A stretch of 64,000 nt of DNA, from contig NC_017770.1 in assembly GCF_000242635.2 (NCBI RefSeq), positions 4,104,669-4,168,668 of the forward strand, read 5' to 3'. The notes below the pieces were generated by a model. The model ran no database searches and was not told the DNA's origin. It saw only the letters and a program-made list of their open reading frames with translations. A program made the position numbers and the translations under genes. Below, piece after piece: positions 36,560-45,071 of the stretch (position 1 is its first letter; each line of letters opens with the position of its first letter). The stretch is from Solitalea canadensis DSM 3403. Lineage in GTDB: Bacteria; Bacteroidota; Bacteroidia; Sphingobacteriales; Sphingobacteriaceae.

Positions 36560-37079
36560 ACTGCTTGTTCTTATTATTAATGCGTTGAATTATTATTAAC
36601 TGTTGATTTAACAGATCGATCTGCAATTGAAGATTTTGAATCATGGCTTCCACCAGTTTTTCCTGGTCAGGAGCTGCACCCAATTGTATTTTCATATTTT
36701 GATAATTGTTATCCAGCTTTTCGAGATCTTCCGAAAACTCCTGGTACAACTGAGGTTGCTCTTTTTGAATCCGTTTTAGCTCACCACGCTTAATTTCGAT
36801 CAATGATGCCATATGATAAGCCGTTTCGGCATATTCAGGATTAACCTGTGCCAATGTTTCTTCAGGTTCAGCACCACGATTTGCTAGTCTGAAAACAGTA
36901 AGGCCAAAACCAATTATCAATGCTATAGCCGCTGCAATTCGCCAGTTAAAACTTACTTTAAGTTTTTTGGGCTCATTCCGCATAGTTTTTTCGATTGACT
37001 GCCAAACCGCAGGACTAGGTTCATAAACATCAAACTCCTCACGGTGTTCATCTACAAAGCGTTCCAAACGATGTTTCAT
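36534..37079 (-). CDS. Probable anti-sigma factor (single-pass membrane protein)
   Basis: 181 residues from the ATG at 37079 (MKHRLERFVDEHR). An upstream frame to 37139 adds 20 residues unlike the family. The N-terminal cytoplasmic part has DVYEPSPAVWQSIEKTM, then a transmembrane segment (IAAAIALIIGFGLTVF, about 50-66) and a long periplasmic coiled-coil-like region rich in Leu/Gln/Glu. Position right after an ECF sigma gene suggests it holds that sigma factor at the membrane. No zinc motif (HxxxCxxC) is present. Confidence 0.8.
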   Translation of the reverse strand: MKHRLERFVDEHREEFDVYEPSPAVWQSIEKTMRNEPKKLKVSFNWRIAAAIALIIGFGLTVFRLANRGAEPEETLAQVNPEYAETAYHMASLIEIKRGELKRIQKEQPQLYQEFSEDLEKLDNNYQNMKIQLGAAPDQEKLVEAMIQNLQLQIDLLNQQLIIIQRINNKNKQYENKSITL

Positions 37080-37182
37080 TTTTATACAAGTTTTAGAATT
37101 CAGGCCGGATTTGAGATATGCTCTCCTCCCTTCTTTCATCTGGTTATTATTCTTCTTTTTTATTTATCAGTTAGTTTCAATT

Positions 37183-37749
37183 TCACTTTAGCAATTCGAG
37201 CAACCTTTTTTTAGCTCTTATGTACTGAGTTCGGGATGTTGATTCGCTTATTCTAAGGATTTCTGCAATCTCTTCGTGATCATATCCTTCCAGCAAATAC
37301 AACGTTAAAACCGTTCGGTAACCATCTGCAAGCTTTTGTATGGCCGCCCTTACCTCCTGTACTTGCAAAACCAATTCTTCTTCATCAAACACTTCATCAA
37401 CAACATCTACATTAGGATGTGCGTCTATATCCTCAAACTTTACCCTGCGAGCTCTCAGGTAATTAATTGAGTTATTGATTACAATACGTTTCAGCCATGC
37501 GCCAAAAGTAGATTCGCTTCGAAACGATTCTAGCTTATCAAAAGCGTCAATAAATGATTCCTGCAACACATCTTCCGCATCTCCTGTATCATTTAAAATC
37601 CGCATTGCCACGCTGAACATGCTGCGCGAATACAAGCGGTACAACTCATATTGAGCTTTACTGCTACCCGTCCGGCATTTCTCTACCAGGTCGAAGTGTT
37701 TATCAAGTGTTAATGTTTCCAATTGGTTTGTATTTCGTTCTAATGACAT
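37183..37749 (-). CDS. ECF-type RNA polymerase sigma factor
   Basis: 188 residues. Region 2 (about 20-90) has AQYELYRLYSRSMFSVAMRI and DAEDVLQESFIDAFDKL, and region 4 (about 130-185) has YRTVLTLYLLEGYDHEEIAEIL, a helix-turn-helix. The frame extends nine residues further to an ATG at 37776; MSLERNTNQ at 37749 is preferred because the extension is unlike the family. First gene of an operon with the anti-sigma-like and beta-repeat genes. The activating signal is unknown. Confidence 0.93.
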   Translation of the reverse strand: MSLERNTNQLETLTLDKHFDLVEKCRTGSSKAQYELYRLYSRSMFSVAMRILNDTGDAEDVLQESFIDAFDKLESFRSESTFGAWLKRIVINNSINYLRARRVKFEDIDAHPNVDVVDEVFDEEELVLQVQEVRAAIQKLADGYRTVLTLYLLEGYDHEEIAEILRISESTSRTQYIRAKKRLLELLK

Positions 37750-37875
37750 GATCACCAAATCAAATGTTGCATACAATAGAATCTTTTTTTTATAATATGT
37801 CTAAATTTATCATTTTACTCATTAAACAATTTGATCAGCTCTATTATATCCATCAGCATATGAATTGATTTCCCC

Positions 37876-37883
37876 TATCTTTG
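37876..37883 (+). promoter_or_regulatory. -7 box of the pnuC-like gene
   Basis: TATCTTTG 29 bases before the ATG at 37913. It supports that start over the in-frame codon at 37865, which lies upstream of this box. Confidence 0.55.
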
Positions 37884-37912
37884 GCGCCTCTTTCGTGAGC
37901 TTAAATTTAAAT

Positions 37913-38503
37913 ATGAACATAGACTTAACCATTGAAATAGTCGCATCGCTATTCAGCATTCTGTACTTATGGTATTTGATGAAAGAAAAAGTAATTGCAT
38001 GGCCATTTGGCATTCTGGCGTCATTACTTAGTATTTATCTGTTTATGACATCCAGATTATATTCTGAATCCATTTTAAATTCTTACTATGTATTAATGGG
38101 ATTTTATGGCTGGTGGCAATGGAACAGGCCCAAAACAGATCCGCTCCCCGTTTCTGTATGGAATCTGAAGACGCATATTATTTCTATTGGTACAGGTTTA
38201 TTGTTAAGCGCCTTTTTAGGTTACTTTTTTCATACACAAACGAATGCCGATTATCCTTATGTTGATGCCACAATTACGATCTTCAGTTTTATCGCTACTT
38301 ATAAGGAAAGTCGCAAAATTTTATCAGCATGGCCTTACTGGATAATCATTAATACTTCAGCCATTATGCTTTACATTATTAAGGGACTATATATTTATGC
38401 CGCATTAATGGCATTATACGATGTAATGTCTGTTTTTGGTTATCGTTTTTGGCTAAACAGTTACCACCAGCAACAACAAAAAGTGGCTTTAGAAACCATT
38501 TGA
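37913..38503 (+). CDS. pnuC: PnuC-type vitamin transporter (nicotinamide riboside or thiamine)
   Basis: 196 residues from the ATG at 37913, with about seven hydrophobic helices. PnuC-family features are [36 protein letters not shown] and the C-terminal [27 protein letters not shown]. The family imports nicotinamide riboside, but members in Bacteroidota called PnuT carry thiamine. No TPP riboswitch precedes this copy, which favours nicotinamide riboside, and a NadR-like kinase is encoded at 59 kb. The substrate remains uncertain. Confidence 0.85.
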   Translation: MNIDLTIEIVASLFSILYLWYLMKEKVIAWPFGILASLLSIYLFMTSRLYSESILNSYYVLMGFYGWWQWNRPKTDPLPVSVWNLKTHIISIGTGLLLSAFLGYFFHTQTNADYPYVDATITIFSFIATYKESRKILSAWPYWIIINTSAIMLYIIKGLYIYAALMALYDVMSVFGYRFWLNSYHQQQQKVALETI

Positions 38504-38575
38504 TTACATTTTCAAAAAGAAACCAGAATATTCGACAAACCCTTTTCTAATCGGGAATTTTTCAGCACAAATAAT

Positions 38576-38583
38576 TACTTTTG
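38576..38583 (+). promoter_or_regulatory. -7 box of aspS
   Basis: TACTTTTG 29 bases before the aspS ATG; no clear -33 TTTG. Confidence 0.5.
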
Positions 38584-38612
38584 CGCCTCAACAGACTGCA
38601 AAACACAAGCAT

Positions 38613-40355
38613 ATGCACAGAACACACACTTGCGGAGAGTTAAACATAAAAGATTTAGGGGTTGAAGTTACCCTTAGCGGATGGGTTGCCAAATCTCGTG
38701 ATTTAGGCGGAATGACATTTATTGACCTGCGCGATCGTTACGGAATCACTCAATTGGTTTTTAACATGGATGATAACGAACAACTTTGTGCAGAGGCCCG
38801 CAAACTTGGACGTGAATTTGTAATTAAAATTACCGGTAAAGTAATTGAGCGTTCAAGCAAAAATTTAAAGATTCCTACCGGCGAAATCGAAATCAAAGTT
38901 TCAAAACTTGAGATATTAAATGCTGCTAAAACAGTTCCATTCTTAATTGAAGATGAAACCGATGGTGGCGACGATTTGCGCATGAAATATCGTTATTTGG
39001 ACTTGCGCAGAAGTGTAGTACGTAAAAACATGGAGCTGCGTCATAAAATGGCTCATGAAACGCGTAATTACTTAAGCGGAAATAACTTTATTGAAGTCGA
39101 AACTCCTGTTTTGATCAAGTCAACTCCTGAAGGAGCGCGTGACTTTGTGGTTCCTAGTCGTATGAATCCTGGAGAGTTTTATGCTTTGCCTCAATCGCCT
39201 CAAACCTTTAAGCAATTATTAATGGTTTCAGGGTTTGACCGCTATTTCCAGATTGTAAAATGTTTCCGTGATGAGGATTTACGTGCTGACCGTCAACCTG
39301 AATTTACTCAGATCGACTGTGAGATGAGCTTTGTTGAGCAAGAAGACATTTTAAATATGTTTGAAGGTTTATTCAAACACTTATTTAAATCGATCAAAGG
39401 CATTGATGTTAATGAAGTTCCTCGCATGACCTATGCGGATGCGATGAAATACTATGGTTCAGACAAACCGGATATTCGTTTTGATATGAAGTTTGTTGAA
39501 CTGAATGATGTTGTAAAAGGAAAAGATTTTAAAGTATTTGATGACGCTGAACTTGTAGTTGGTATTTGTGCTAAAGGCTGCGCTCAATATACTCGTAAGC
39601 AGGTTGATGAACTAACGGACTTTGTTAAAAAACCTCAAATCGGGGCAACTGGCTTGGTTTACTGCAGATATAACGAAGATGGCTCTATAAAATCATCTGT
39701 CGACAAATTTTATTCGGAAGAAGAGTTACAAAAATGGGTAAATGCTTTTGGTGCTGAAAAAGGAGATTTGATCCTTATTCTTGCAGGAAAAGCTGATAAA
39801 ACACGTAAAGCATTAAACGAATTGCGCTTAGAAATGGGTAATCGTTTAGGTTTCCGTGATAAAAATACATTCGCCCCTCTTTGGGTACTTGATTTTCCAT
39901 TATTGGAATTTGATGAAGAAAGCGGAAGATGGCATGCAATGCACCATCCGTTCACATCTCCAAAACCAGAAGATATTGCGTTATTGGAAACAGATCCGGG
40001 AGCCGTTCGTGCAAATGCTTATGACATGGTGTTAAATGGAACCGAAATCGGAGGAGGATCTATCCGTATCCATGATAAAGAACTTCAGGGCTTAATGTTA
40101 AAACACTTAGGTTTTAGCAAAGAAGAAGCTCATAAACAATTTGGATTTTTGATGGATGCATTTGAATTCGGAGCTCCACCACACGGTGGTATTGCATTTG
40201 GATTCGATCGTTTATGTTCATTGTTTGCTGGCTTGGATACCATCCGTGACGTTATCGCCTTCCCTAAAAACAATTCGGGTCGCGATGTGATGATCGATTC
40301 ACCGTCGACAATTGCTATTGAACAGTTAGATGAATTAAAAATTGCGACTAAATAG
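38613..40355 (+). CDS. aspS: Aspartate--tRNA ligase
   Basis: Class II synthetase charging tRNA-Asp. 580 residues, bacterial type. The N-terminal OB anticodon-binding domain opens [11 protein letters not shown] with [24 protein letters not shown]. Motif 2 is [18 protein letters not shown], the bacterial insertion (GAD) domain lies at about 290-400, and motif 3 is GIAFGFDRL. Stand-alone gene ending in an intrinsic terminator. The aspartate versus Asp/Asn specificity is not decided by what I can read. Confidence 0.97.
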   Translation: MHRTHTCGELNIKDLGVEVTLSGWVAKSRDLGGMTFIDLRDRYGITQLVFNMDDNEQLCAEARKLGREFVIKITGKVIERSSKNLKIPTGEIEIKVSKLEILNAAKTVPFLIEDETDGGDDLRMKYRYLDLRRSVVRKNMELRHKMAHETRNYLSGNNFIEVETPVLIKSTPEGARDFVVPSRMNPGEFYALPQSPQTFKQLLMVSGFDRYFQIVKCFRDEDLRADRQPEFTQIDCEMSFVEQEDILNMFEGLFKHLFKSIKGIDVNEVPRMTYADAMKYYGSDKPDIRFDMKFVELNDVVKGKDFKVFDDAELVVGICAKGCAQYTRKQVDELTDFVKKPQIGATGLVYCRYNEDGSIKSSVDKFYSEEELQKWVNAFGAEKGDLILILAGKADKTRKALNELRLEMGNRLGFRDKNTFAPLWVLDFPLLEFDEESGRWHAMHHPFTSPKPEDIALLETDPGAVRANAYDMVLNGTEIGGGSIRIHDKELQGLMLKHLGFSKEEAHKQFGFLMDAFEFGAPPHGGIAFGFDRLCSLFAGLDTIRDVIAFPKNNSGRDVMIDSPSTIAIEQLDELKIATK

Positions 40356-40495
40356 ATGTGAGATGTGAGATGTGAGACATCTTGCGATCGAAAATAATAG
40401 AAATGGCGAACCAAATTCAGGTTCGCCATTTTTATCTTCAGCCTTTATTCAGGCCATAAAATCAATCTCTTATCCCACATCCCACATCTCAAATC
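40355..40495. repeat. Inverted pair of 7-bp tandem repeats around the aspS terminator
   Basis: Three perfect GATGTGA units (40355-40375, starting inside the aspS stop codon) face a complementary degenerate series at 40466-40495 (CCCACAT-type units). The aspS terminator lies between the arms. Confidence 0.6.
40401..40436. terminator. Intrinsic terminator of aspS, probably also of the OmpA-like gene
   Basis: Perfect 12-bp arms (40401-40412, 40420-40431) with a 7-base loop and a T-run on the plus strand. Confidence 0.85.
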
Positions 40496-40514
40496 TAGCA
40501 TCAAATCTAAAGAC

Positions 40515-41798
40515 CTACTTCTTAGTAACTCGTAGATCGATACGTCTGTTCTGAGCCTTGCCTTCCTCTGTTTCATTAGTTGCCACAGGGAATTTATCAC
40601 CATAACCTTCAGCCGACAATCTTTTTGCATCTATGCCTAGTTTTACAAGCTCTGCTTTAACATTGTCAGCCCTATCAGAAGATAACTTCTGATTTGCCTT
40701 AGCATCGCCTACGTTGTCTGTATAGCCCCCAATTTTAAGTTCAACTGCCGAATAAGCTTTTAGTATCTCTGCGATATTGTTTAATTGTTCTTGGGATTCT
40801 GGTTTAAGCGTAGCGCTACCTGTTTCAAAAGTTAAACGATCAAAAGAAAACCAGGTGGTTTTATCTACCGGCTTGCTTTTATCTTCAATAAAAGCAATCA
40901 GTTTATTTTCAATTCCAAACTCCGGAATATTCAATTCAACGCCATTAGGTAATTTTTTCTTAAAGAAATTACCCAGCTTAGCCATAGCATCAGATACTTT
41001 TGCAGCTGCTGTATCTACCATTTGCTCTGCAGTATCGACCACGGTATCAACAGTGGGAACTGTTGCTGTATCCGGTTTTTTATTACAACTTCTCCACAAA
41101 AAGAATATTGCCAGTAAGGCAACAGCTGCTAACAATAGATTACGTAGCCAATTGGAACTTCCAGTAGGTGGAGGAGTTGAGTAGGCAGTTTTGGCTGTAT
41201 TAACGGTATCCCGAACTCCACTACTGATTGATGATCCAAGATTAGTTAAGCTACCCAAACCTAACAGGCTACCTAATCCGGAAGGAGCTGCACTTACAAT
41301 ATTATCTTTCTGACTCGACAAAAAATTAGTTAATCCGCTCAGTCCCCAACCCTCATCACTCGCTTTTTTTCCAAGGAAACTCATTATTAAAGGAGCAGCT
41401 AAAGTCAATATTGAAGCAGCAGAAGAACTTTTAACCCCTGATGCTCCTCCTATAAGAGTTGACAAATCAGCAGTTTTGTCACCAAATAATGAAAAAAGTA
41501 AACGTTTACCTTGATCAATCAACCCACCTCCTGCAGTTCCACTGGTACCCAGGCCAGACAACAGATCTGAAGGGTTTGAAAGAATATTACTTGATGCGGC
41601 TGACCCTTTTATTAGATCAAAGATTCCACTCATCGATGATGAATCAGAAGATTTATTAAGTAAACCTGCCAGAATACTTGGAAATGCAGCACCGAAAGCT
41701 CCTGTTATACTACCTGATGATTCACCTAATGTAGAAGAAGCCTGAGAGACAAGGTCAGGCGTTACAAACCCTTTTAGGGTATCAATAATATTGGCCAT
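40515..41798 (-). CDS. DUF937 / OmpA-domain membrane protein
   Basis: 427 residues. The N-terminal part (about 1-190) is a YidB/DUF937-like region rich in Gly/Ser (MANIIDTLKGFVTPDLVSQ, FLGKKASDEGWGLSGLTNFL). A transmembrane helix follows (LLLAAVALLAIFFLW, about 222-236). The C-terminal OmpA domain (about 320-427) has GGYTDNVGDAKANQKLS and ERADNVK-type helices ending QNRRIDLRV, which binds peptidoglycan. There is no signal peptide, so the topology is cytoplasmic N-terminus and periplasmic OmpA domain. It links a cytoplasmic DUF937 part to the cell wall. Function unknown. Confidence 0.88.
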   Translation of the reverse strand: MANIIDTLKGFVTPDLVSQASSTLGESSGSITGAFGAAFPSILAGLLNKSSDSSSMSGIFDLIKGSAASSNILSNPSDLLSGLGTSGTAGGGLIDQGKRLLFSLFGDKTADLSTLIGGASGVKSSSAASILTLAAPLIMSFLGKKASDEGWGLSGLTNFLSSQKDNIVSAAPSGLGSLLGLGSLTNLGSSISSGVRDTVNTAKTAYSTPPPTGSSNWLRNLLLAAVALLAIFFLWRSCNKKPDTATVPTVDTVVDTAEQMVDTAAAKVSDAMAKLGNFFKKKLPNGVELNIPEFGIENKLIAFIEDKSKPVDKTTWFSFDRLTFETGSATLKPESQEQLNNIAEILKAYSAVELKIGGYTDNVGDAKANQKLSSDRADNVKAELVKLGIDAKRLSAEGYGDKFPVATNETEEGKAQNRRIDLRVTKK

Positions 41799-41895
41799 AA
41801 ACTTAGATATTTGGTTATAAATAGAATGTTAACTTTCTCGGTTTTATTAAATTTAAGATTTTAATTTGACTTATAATCAATAACTTATAACAAAA

Positions 41896-41927
41896 AAGCA
41901 GATTTTTTAAAAAATCTGCTTTGACTA
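41896..41927 (-). terminator. Intrinsic terminator after ssb
   Basis: Perfect 12-bp stem AAAGCAGATTTT/AAAATCTGCTTT (41896-41907, 41911-41922) followed on the minus strand by a T-run. Confidence 0.85.
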
Positions 41928-41955
41928 TAGATAAATAGATGTCTTTGACTTAAAA

Positions 41956-42435
41956 CTAAAAAGGAAGATCATCTTCAGCTGAGTCCTGGCTTGCTGAAAT
42001 TGCTGCAGGAATATGTTCATCCATTTTTCCTGTATTGTGAACAGGCGACTCATAAGAACCTGAAGATTGATAACTACCCGGAGATGCGCCACCTGGCTCG
42101 TTATCACTTTTACGTCCCAACATTGTAAAGTTATCAGCAACAATTTCTGTTTGGTAACGTTTATGGCCTTCTTTGTCTTCCCATGAACGGGTGCGGAGTT
42201 TTCCTTCAATGTAAACCAATTTACCTTTTACAAGGAACTTTTCCGCAATGTCGGCCAAACCTCTCCACATTACAATATTGTGCCATTCAGTTTGTTCAAC
42301 CTTTTTACCATCCTTTGTGTATGTTTCGGAAGTTGCTAAAGGAAAACTTGCAACCTTTACGCCTCCTTCCAGGTGTCTTAATTCGGGATCCTTGCCCAAA
42401 TGACCTACCAGAATAACTTTATTAATTCCAGACAT
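41956..42435 (-). CDS. ssb: Single-stranded DNA-binding protein
   Basis: 159-residue SSB. The OB fold spans about residues 1-108 (INKVILVGHLGKDPELR, WHNIVMWRGLADIAEKFLVKG, YIEGKLRTRSWED), followed by a flexible Gly/Ser tail and the acidic tip DDLPF that docks repair partners. It lies 42 bases after mutY in a probable mutY-ssb transcript. Confidence 0.96.
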   Translation of the reverse strand: MSGINKVILVGHLGKDPELRHLEGGVKVASFPLATSETYTKDGKKVEQTEWHNIVMWRGLADIAEKFLVKGKLVYIEGKLRTRSWEDKEGHKRYQTEIVADNFTMLGRKSDNEPGGASPGSYQSSGSYESPVHNTGKMDEHIPAAISASQDSAEDDLPF

Positions 42436-42477
42436 AGATAAATTGTATTAACGTAAATTTAGATTTATCAGAATAAG

Positions 42478-43521
42478 TTAAAACTTTTTTAAGTAATTAT
42501 CAACTATTTTTGGGACCGCGTACTGATCTATTTCATCTTCGTTTACCCAAAAAACGCCATTAAACTCATCTAAAAGCGTATTTTCCATTCTTATTTCCCA
42601 AAATCTGGCATAAATTATTTGATGCGATAAAACATGTTTTTTCTCATCAGAAACAGATTTTATATACAATTTTGTATTTTTTTTAAATTTCTCAAAATGA
42701 GACGATTGAATCAACTCACTTTCAGTAAGTCTTTCCGCTGTCTCAATGAGTGGAAAATCATACATATTTTGCCAGATATCTTTTGCTATTCGTTTATTTA
42801 ATAAAACCTTGGTACCATCTTTAACCACCAGGTAATTAAAAAAACGCTCTTTCACCTTGGTTCGCTTATCCTTGACAGGCAGTTTATCAACCATTTCATG
42901 CTGATAGGCATAGCAATTTAACCTCAACGGACAATTTGCACAATTGGGAGATGACGGCTTACATTGTATAGCTCCAAACTCCATAACCGCCTGGTTATAG
43001 AGAAATGGCTCCGCTTGCTCTAACAACTCATATGCGAGTTTTTTGAACTCCTTTTTTCCTATGGTAGAATCAATCGCCGTTTCAATTCCAAAGTAACGGG
43101 AAAGTAATCTGTAAACGTTTCCGTCTACAACAGCGTGCTTTTCATTAGCAGAAAACGAAGAAATAGCTGCCGCTGTGTACTCCCCAACTCCCTTTAACTT
43201 CAAAAGCGTTTCATAGTTGCAAGGAAAAACACCATTATGCTCATTTTTTATAATTTTAGCCGTTGCATGCATATTCCGGGCTCTGGAATAATAACCTAAG
43301 CCTTGCCAAAGCTTTAGGATTTCATCCTCACTTGCATCTGCAAATTCTGTAACGGATTTATAACGTTCAAGGAATTTATGAAAATACGGAAGTCCCTGTT
43401 CAACACGGGTTTGCTGCAATATAATTTCGGAAAGCCATATAATATAAGCATTTTTTGTATCACGCCAGGGTAAATCCCTTTTATTAATTTTGTACCACTT
43501 TGTAACTTCTTCAACAAACAC
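42478..43521 (-). CDS. mutY: A/G-specific adenine DNA glycosylase MutY
   Basis: Removes adenine mispaired with 8-oxoguanine. 347 residues starting at a GTG (43521). Catalytic Glu32 in SEIILQQTRV, helix-hairpin-helix LKGVGEYTAAAI (109-120), catalytic Asp133 in VVDGNVYR, and the 4Fe-4S cysteines Cys187, 194, 197 and 203. The C-terminal NUDIX-like domain (about 225-347) recognises 8-oxoG. Divergent from the HU gene; likely cotranscribed with ssb. Confidence 0.96.
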   Translation of the reverse strand: MFVEEVTKWYKINKRDLPWRDTKNAYIIWLSEIILQQTRVEQGLPYFHKFLERYKSVTEFADASEDEILKLWQGLGYYSRARNMHATAKIIKNEHNGVFPCNYETLLKLKGVGEYTAAAISSFSANEKHAVVDGNVYRLLSRYFGIETAIDSTIGKKEFKKLAYELLEQAEPFLYNQAVMEFGAIQCKPSSPNCANCPLRLNCYAYQHEMVDKLPVKDKRTKVKERFFNYLVVKDGTKVLLNKRIAKDIWQNMYDFPLIETAERLTESELIQSSHFEKFKKNTKLYIKSVSDEKKHVLSHQIIYARFWEIRMENTLLDEFNGVFWVNEDEIDQYAVPKIVDNYLKKF

Positions 43522-43565
43522 TGTAAAAAAATATTTTTTTGATTTTTATAATCGGTTTAAACACA

Positions 43566-43573
43566 TAACTTTG
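43566..43573 (+). promoter_or_regulatory. -7 box of the HU gene
   Basis: TAACTTTG 45 bases before the ATG at 43619. A TTTG at 43538-43541 is 24 bases upstream, longer than usual. Confidence 0.55.
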
Positions 43574-43618
43574 CAACCCCAAATTAATGAAGACGTTAGG
43601 AATTTAAAAAGAAAAAAG

Positions 43619-43945
43619 ATGACTAAAGCTGAGGTAATTGCAGAAATTGCACAAAAAACTGGAATTGAAAAAGTTGACGTATCTGAGACCGTTGAAGCAT
43701 TTTTCAAGGTGATCAAAAACGCAATGATCGAGGGTGAGAACGTATATGTTCGCGGATTTGGTAGCTTCGTTATCAAAAAGAGAGCTGAAAAAACCGCCCG
43801 TAACATTTCAAAAAACACTGCCATTATCATTCCTGAACATTTTATCCCAAGCTTTAAGCCTGCAAAAGTGTTTGTAGAAAAGGTAAAAAACAGCGCTGCT
43901 AAAGCTAAAATGGCTGCTGCTGCTGAAGAAAAAATTGAAATGTAA
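43619..43945 (+). CDS. HU family DNA-binding protein
   Basis: 108-residue nucleoid protein. MTKAEVIAEIAQKTG starts the helical dimerisation part, and the beta-arm signature is VRGFGSFVIKKRAEKTARNI, ending in FIPSFKPAKVF. An Ala/Lys-rich tail of about 18 residues follows. The open frame runs 43 residues further upstream, but that part crosses the promoter, so the ATG at 43619 is the start. It is followed closely by a TPR protein gene. Confidence 0.95.
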   Translation: MTKAEVIAEIAQKTGIEKVDVSETVEAFFKVIKNAMIEGENVYVRGFGSFVIKKRAEKTARNISKNTAIIIPEHFIPSFKPAKVFVEKVKNSAAKAKMAAAAEEKIEM

Positions 43946-43961
43946 TTCTTAATCCCTTTTT

Positions 43962-44786
43962 ATGTTGTCGAGAAAACAAATAATAATCATTCTTTCAGTA
44001 GTTGTACTAATTGGTGCACTCTATTCACTCGACATCAAAGGGCTGGTAAACCCTAAAGAGGGCAAGAAACCTGATTCTGAGCAATCAGCTTCAGGTGTTT
44101 CAACAGAAAGCATTTCAAAATCAGCTAAGAAGCAACTATCGGCCGGAGCTGTTAAACAAATTGAGGGATTAGAAGGACAATTAGCCAAAGACCCGAAAAA
44201 CATTGAAGCTCAAAAGGCTCTTGCAAAACAATGGGAATCTATGCATGTTAACCACGTAAGTGGCTTATACATGTACCAGATTGCCCAGCAAGACCCAAAT
44301 CTTCAAAATTGGTTAAATGCAGGCGACAAATTACAAACAGGAATTGCCACGGTGAGTGATAGTACTGAAGTAAGTTTTGTTGCTGAAAAAGCAATTGATT
44401 CTTATCAGAAAGCTTTAGCTTTAGATCCTGAAAGCCTTGACGCTAAAACCGGTTTAGGTATTTGTTATGTTGAAACAACTCAAAACCCTATGCAGGGCAT
44501 TACCTTGCTTAGAGAGGTCGTTGAGAAAGATCCTGAAAATCTGAAAGCAAACATGAATTTAGGTTTGTTCTCTATGAAAACAGGACAATACGATAAAGCT
44601 GAAAAACGCTTTTTAACAGTATTGAAAAAGTCACCAAGCGCTGATGCTTATTTTTACCTGGGCGAAGCTTATCGCAACATGGGACAAAAGGCAAAGGCAA
44701 TTGAAGCCTATCAAAAAACAAAAGAATTCATGGTTGATCCGCAGTTCACTGCCCAGATCGATATGATTATAAAAGAGCTTAAATAA
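43962..44786 (+). CDS. Membrane-anchored TPR protein
   Basis: 274 residues. One N-terminal transmembrane helix (IIIILSVVVLIGALYSL, about 7-23) is followed by a Ser/Lys-rich linker and at least three TPR units from about residue 140 to 265 (AIDSYQKALALDPESLDAKTG, NLKANMNLGLFSMKTGQYDKA, ADAYFYLGEAYRNMGQKAKA). It is a protein-interaction scaffold facing the periplasm or cytoplasm. It lies between HU and the small basic peptide gene. Partner unknown. Confidence 0.85.
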   Translation: MLSRKQIIIILSVVVLIGALYSLDIKGLVNPKEGKKPDSEQSASGVSTESISKSAKKQLSAGAVKQIEGLEGQLAKDPKNIEAQKALAKQWESMHVNHVSGLYMYQIAQQDPNLQNWLNAGDKLQTGIATVSDSTEVSFVAEKAIDSYQKALALDPESLDAKTGLGICYVETTQNPMQGITLLREVVEKDPENLKANMNLGLFSMKTGQYDKAEKRFLTVLKKSPSADAYFYLGEAYRNMGQKAKAIEAYQKTKEFMVDPQFTAQIDMIIKELK

Positions 44787-44813
44787 TTGTAAAACTTTAA
44801 ACGACTTTGAGTT

Positions 44814-44903
44814 ATGCCAAGCGGTAAAAAAAGAAAAAGACATAAAATGGCTACCCATAAGCGCAAAAAACGCTTAAGAAAAAACAGACATAAGAAGAAA
44901 TAA
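44814..44903 (+). CDS. Cox24/AURKAIP1 (mS38)-like small basic protein, 29 residues
   Basis: ATG at 44814 to TAA at 44903 encodes a 29-residue peptide beginning MPSGKKRKRHKMATHKRK, almost all Lys/Arg/His. From memory this matches the Bacteroidota AURKAIP1/COX24-domain family, relatives of mitochondrial ribosomal protein mS38 and a small mycobacterial ribosomal protein. It is therefore probably a ribosome-associated peptide. It sits between the TPR gene (27 bases) and RNase G and is followed by a terminator. It is too short for ordinary ORF calling. Confidence 0.85.
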   Translation: MPSGKKRKRHKMATHKRKKRLRKNRHKKK

Positions 44904-44927
44904 TTAACTTCTTTTCGCTATTATTAC

Positions 44928-44974
44928 AACAAGGACATAAAGGGCAAATTATTGCATTTGTGTCCTTGTTTTTC
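44928..44974 (+). terminator. Intrinsic terminator after the 29-residue basic protein gene
   Basis: Arms 44928-44941 and 44957-44970 (AACAAGGACA/TGTCCTTGTT core, one wobble pair) with a 15-base loop and a T-run. Confidence 0.75.
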
Positions 44975-45071
44975 ATTGGTTTTTCATAGAGAATTAATCG
45001 TATTTCTAACCAATCCCTTATTTGCCAGCTCTTTTTGATGACAAGTATTGGATTTATCAAGGATTTATTTT

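Noticed and set aside
43490-43618. 43-residue N-terminal extension of the HU protein
   Set aside because: It overlaps the mutY start and the TAACTTTG promoter, and is unlike any HU protein.
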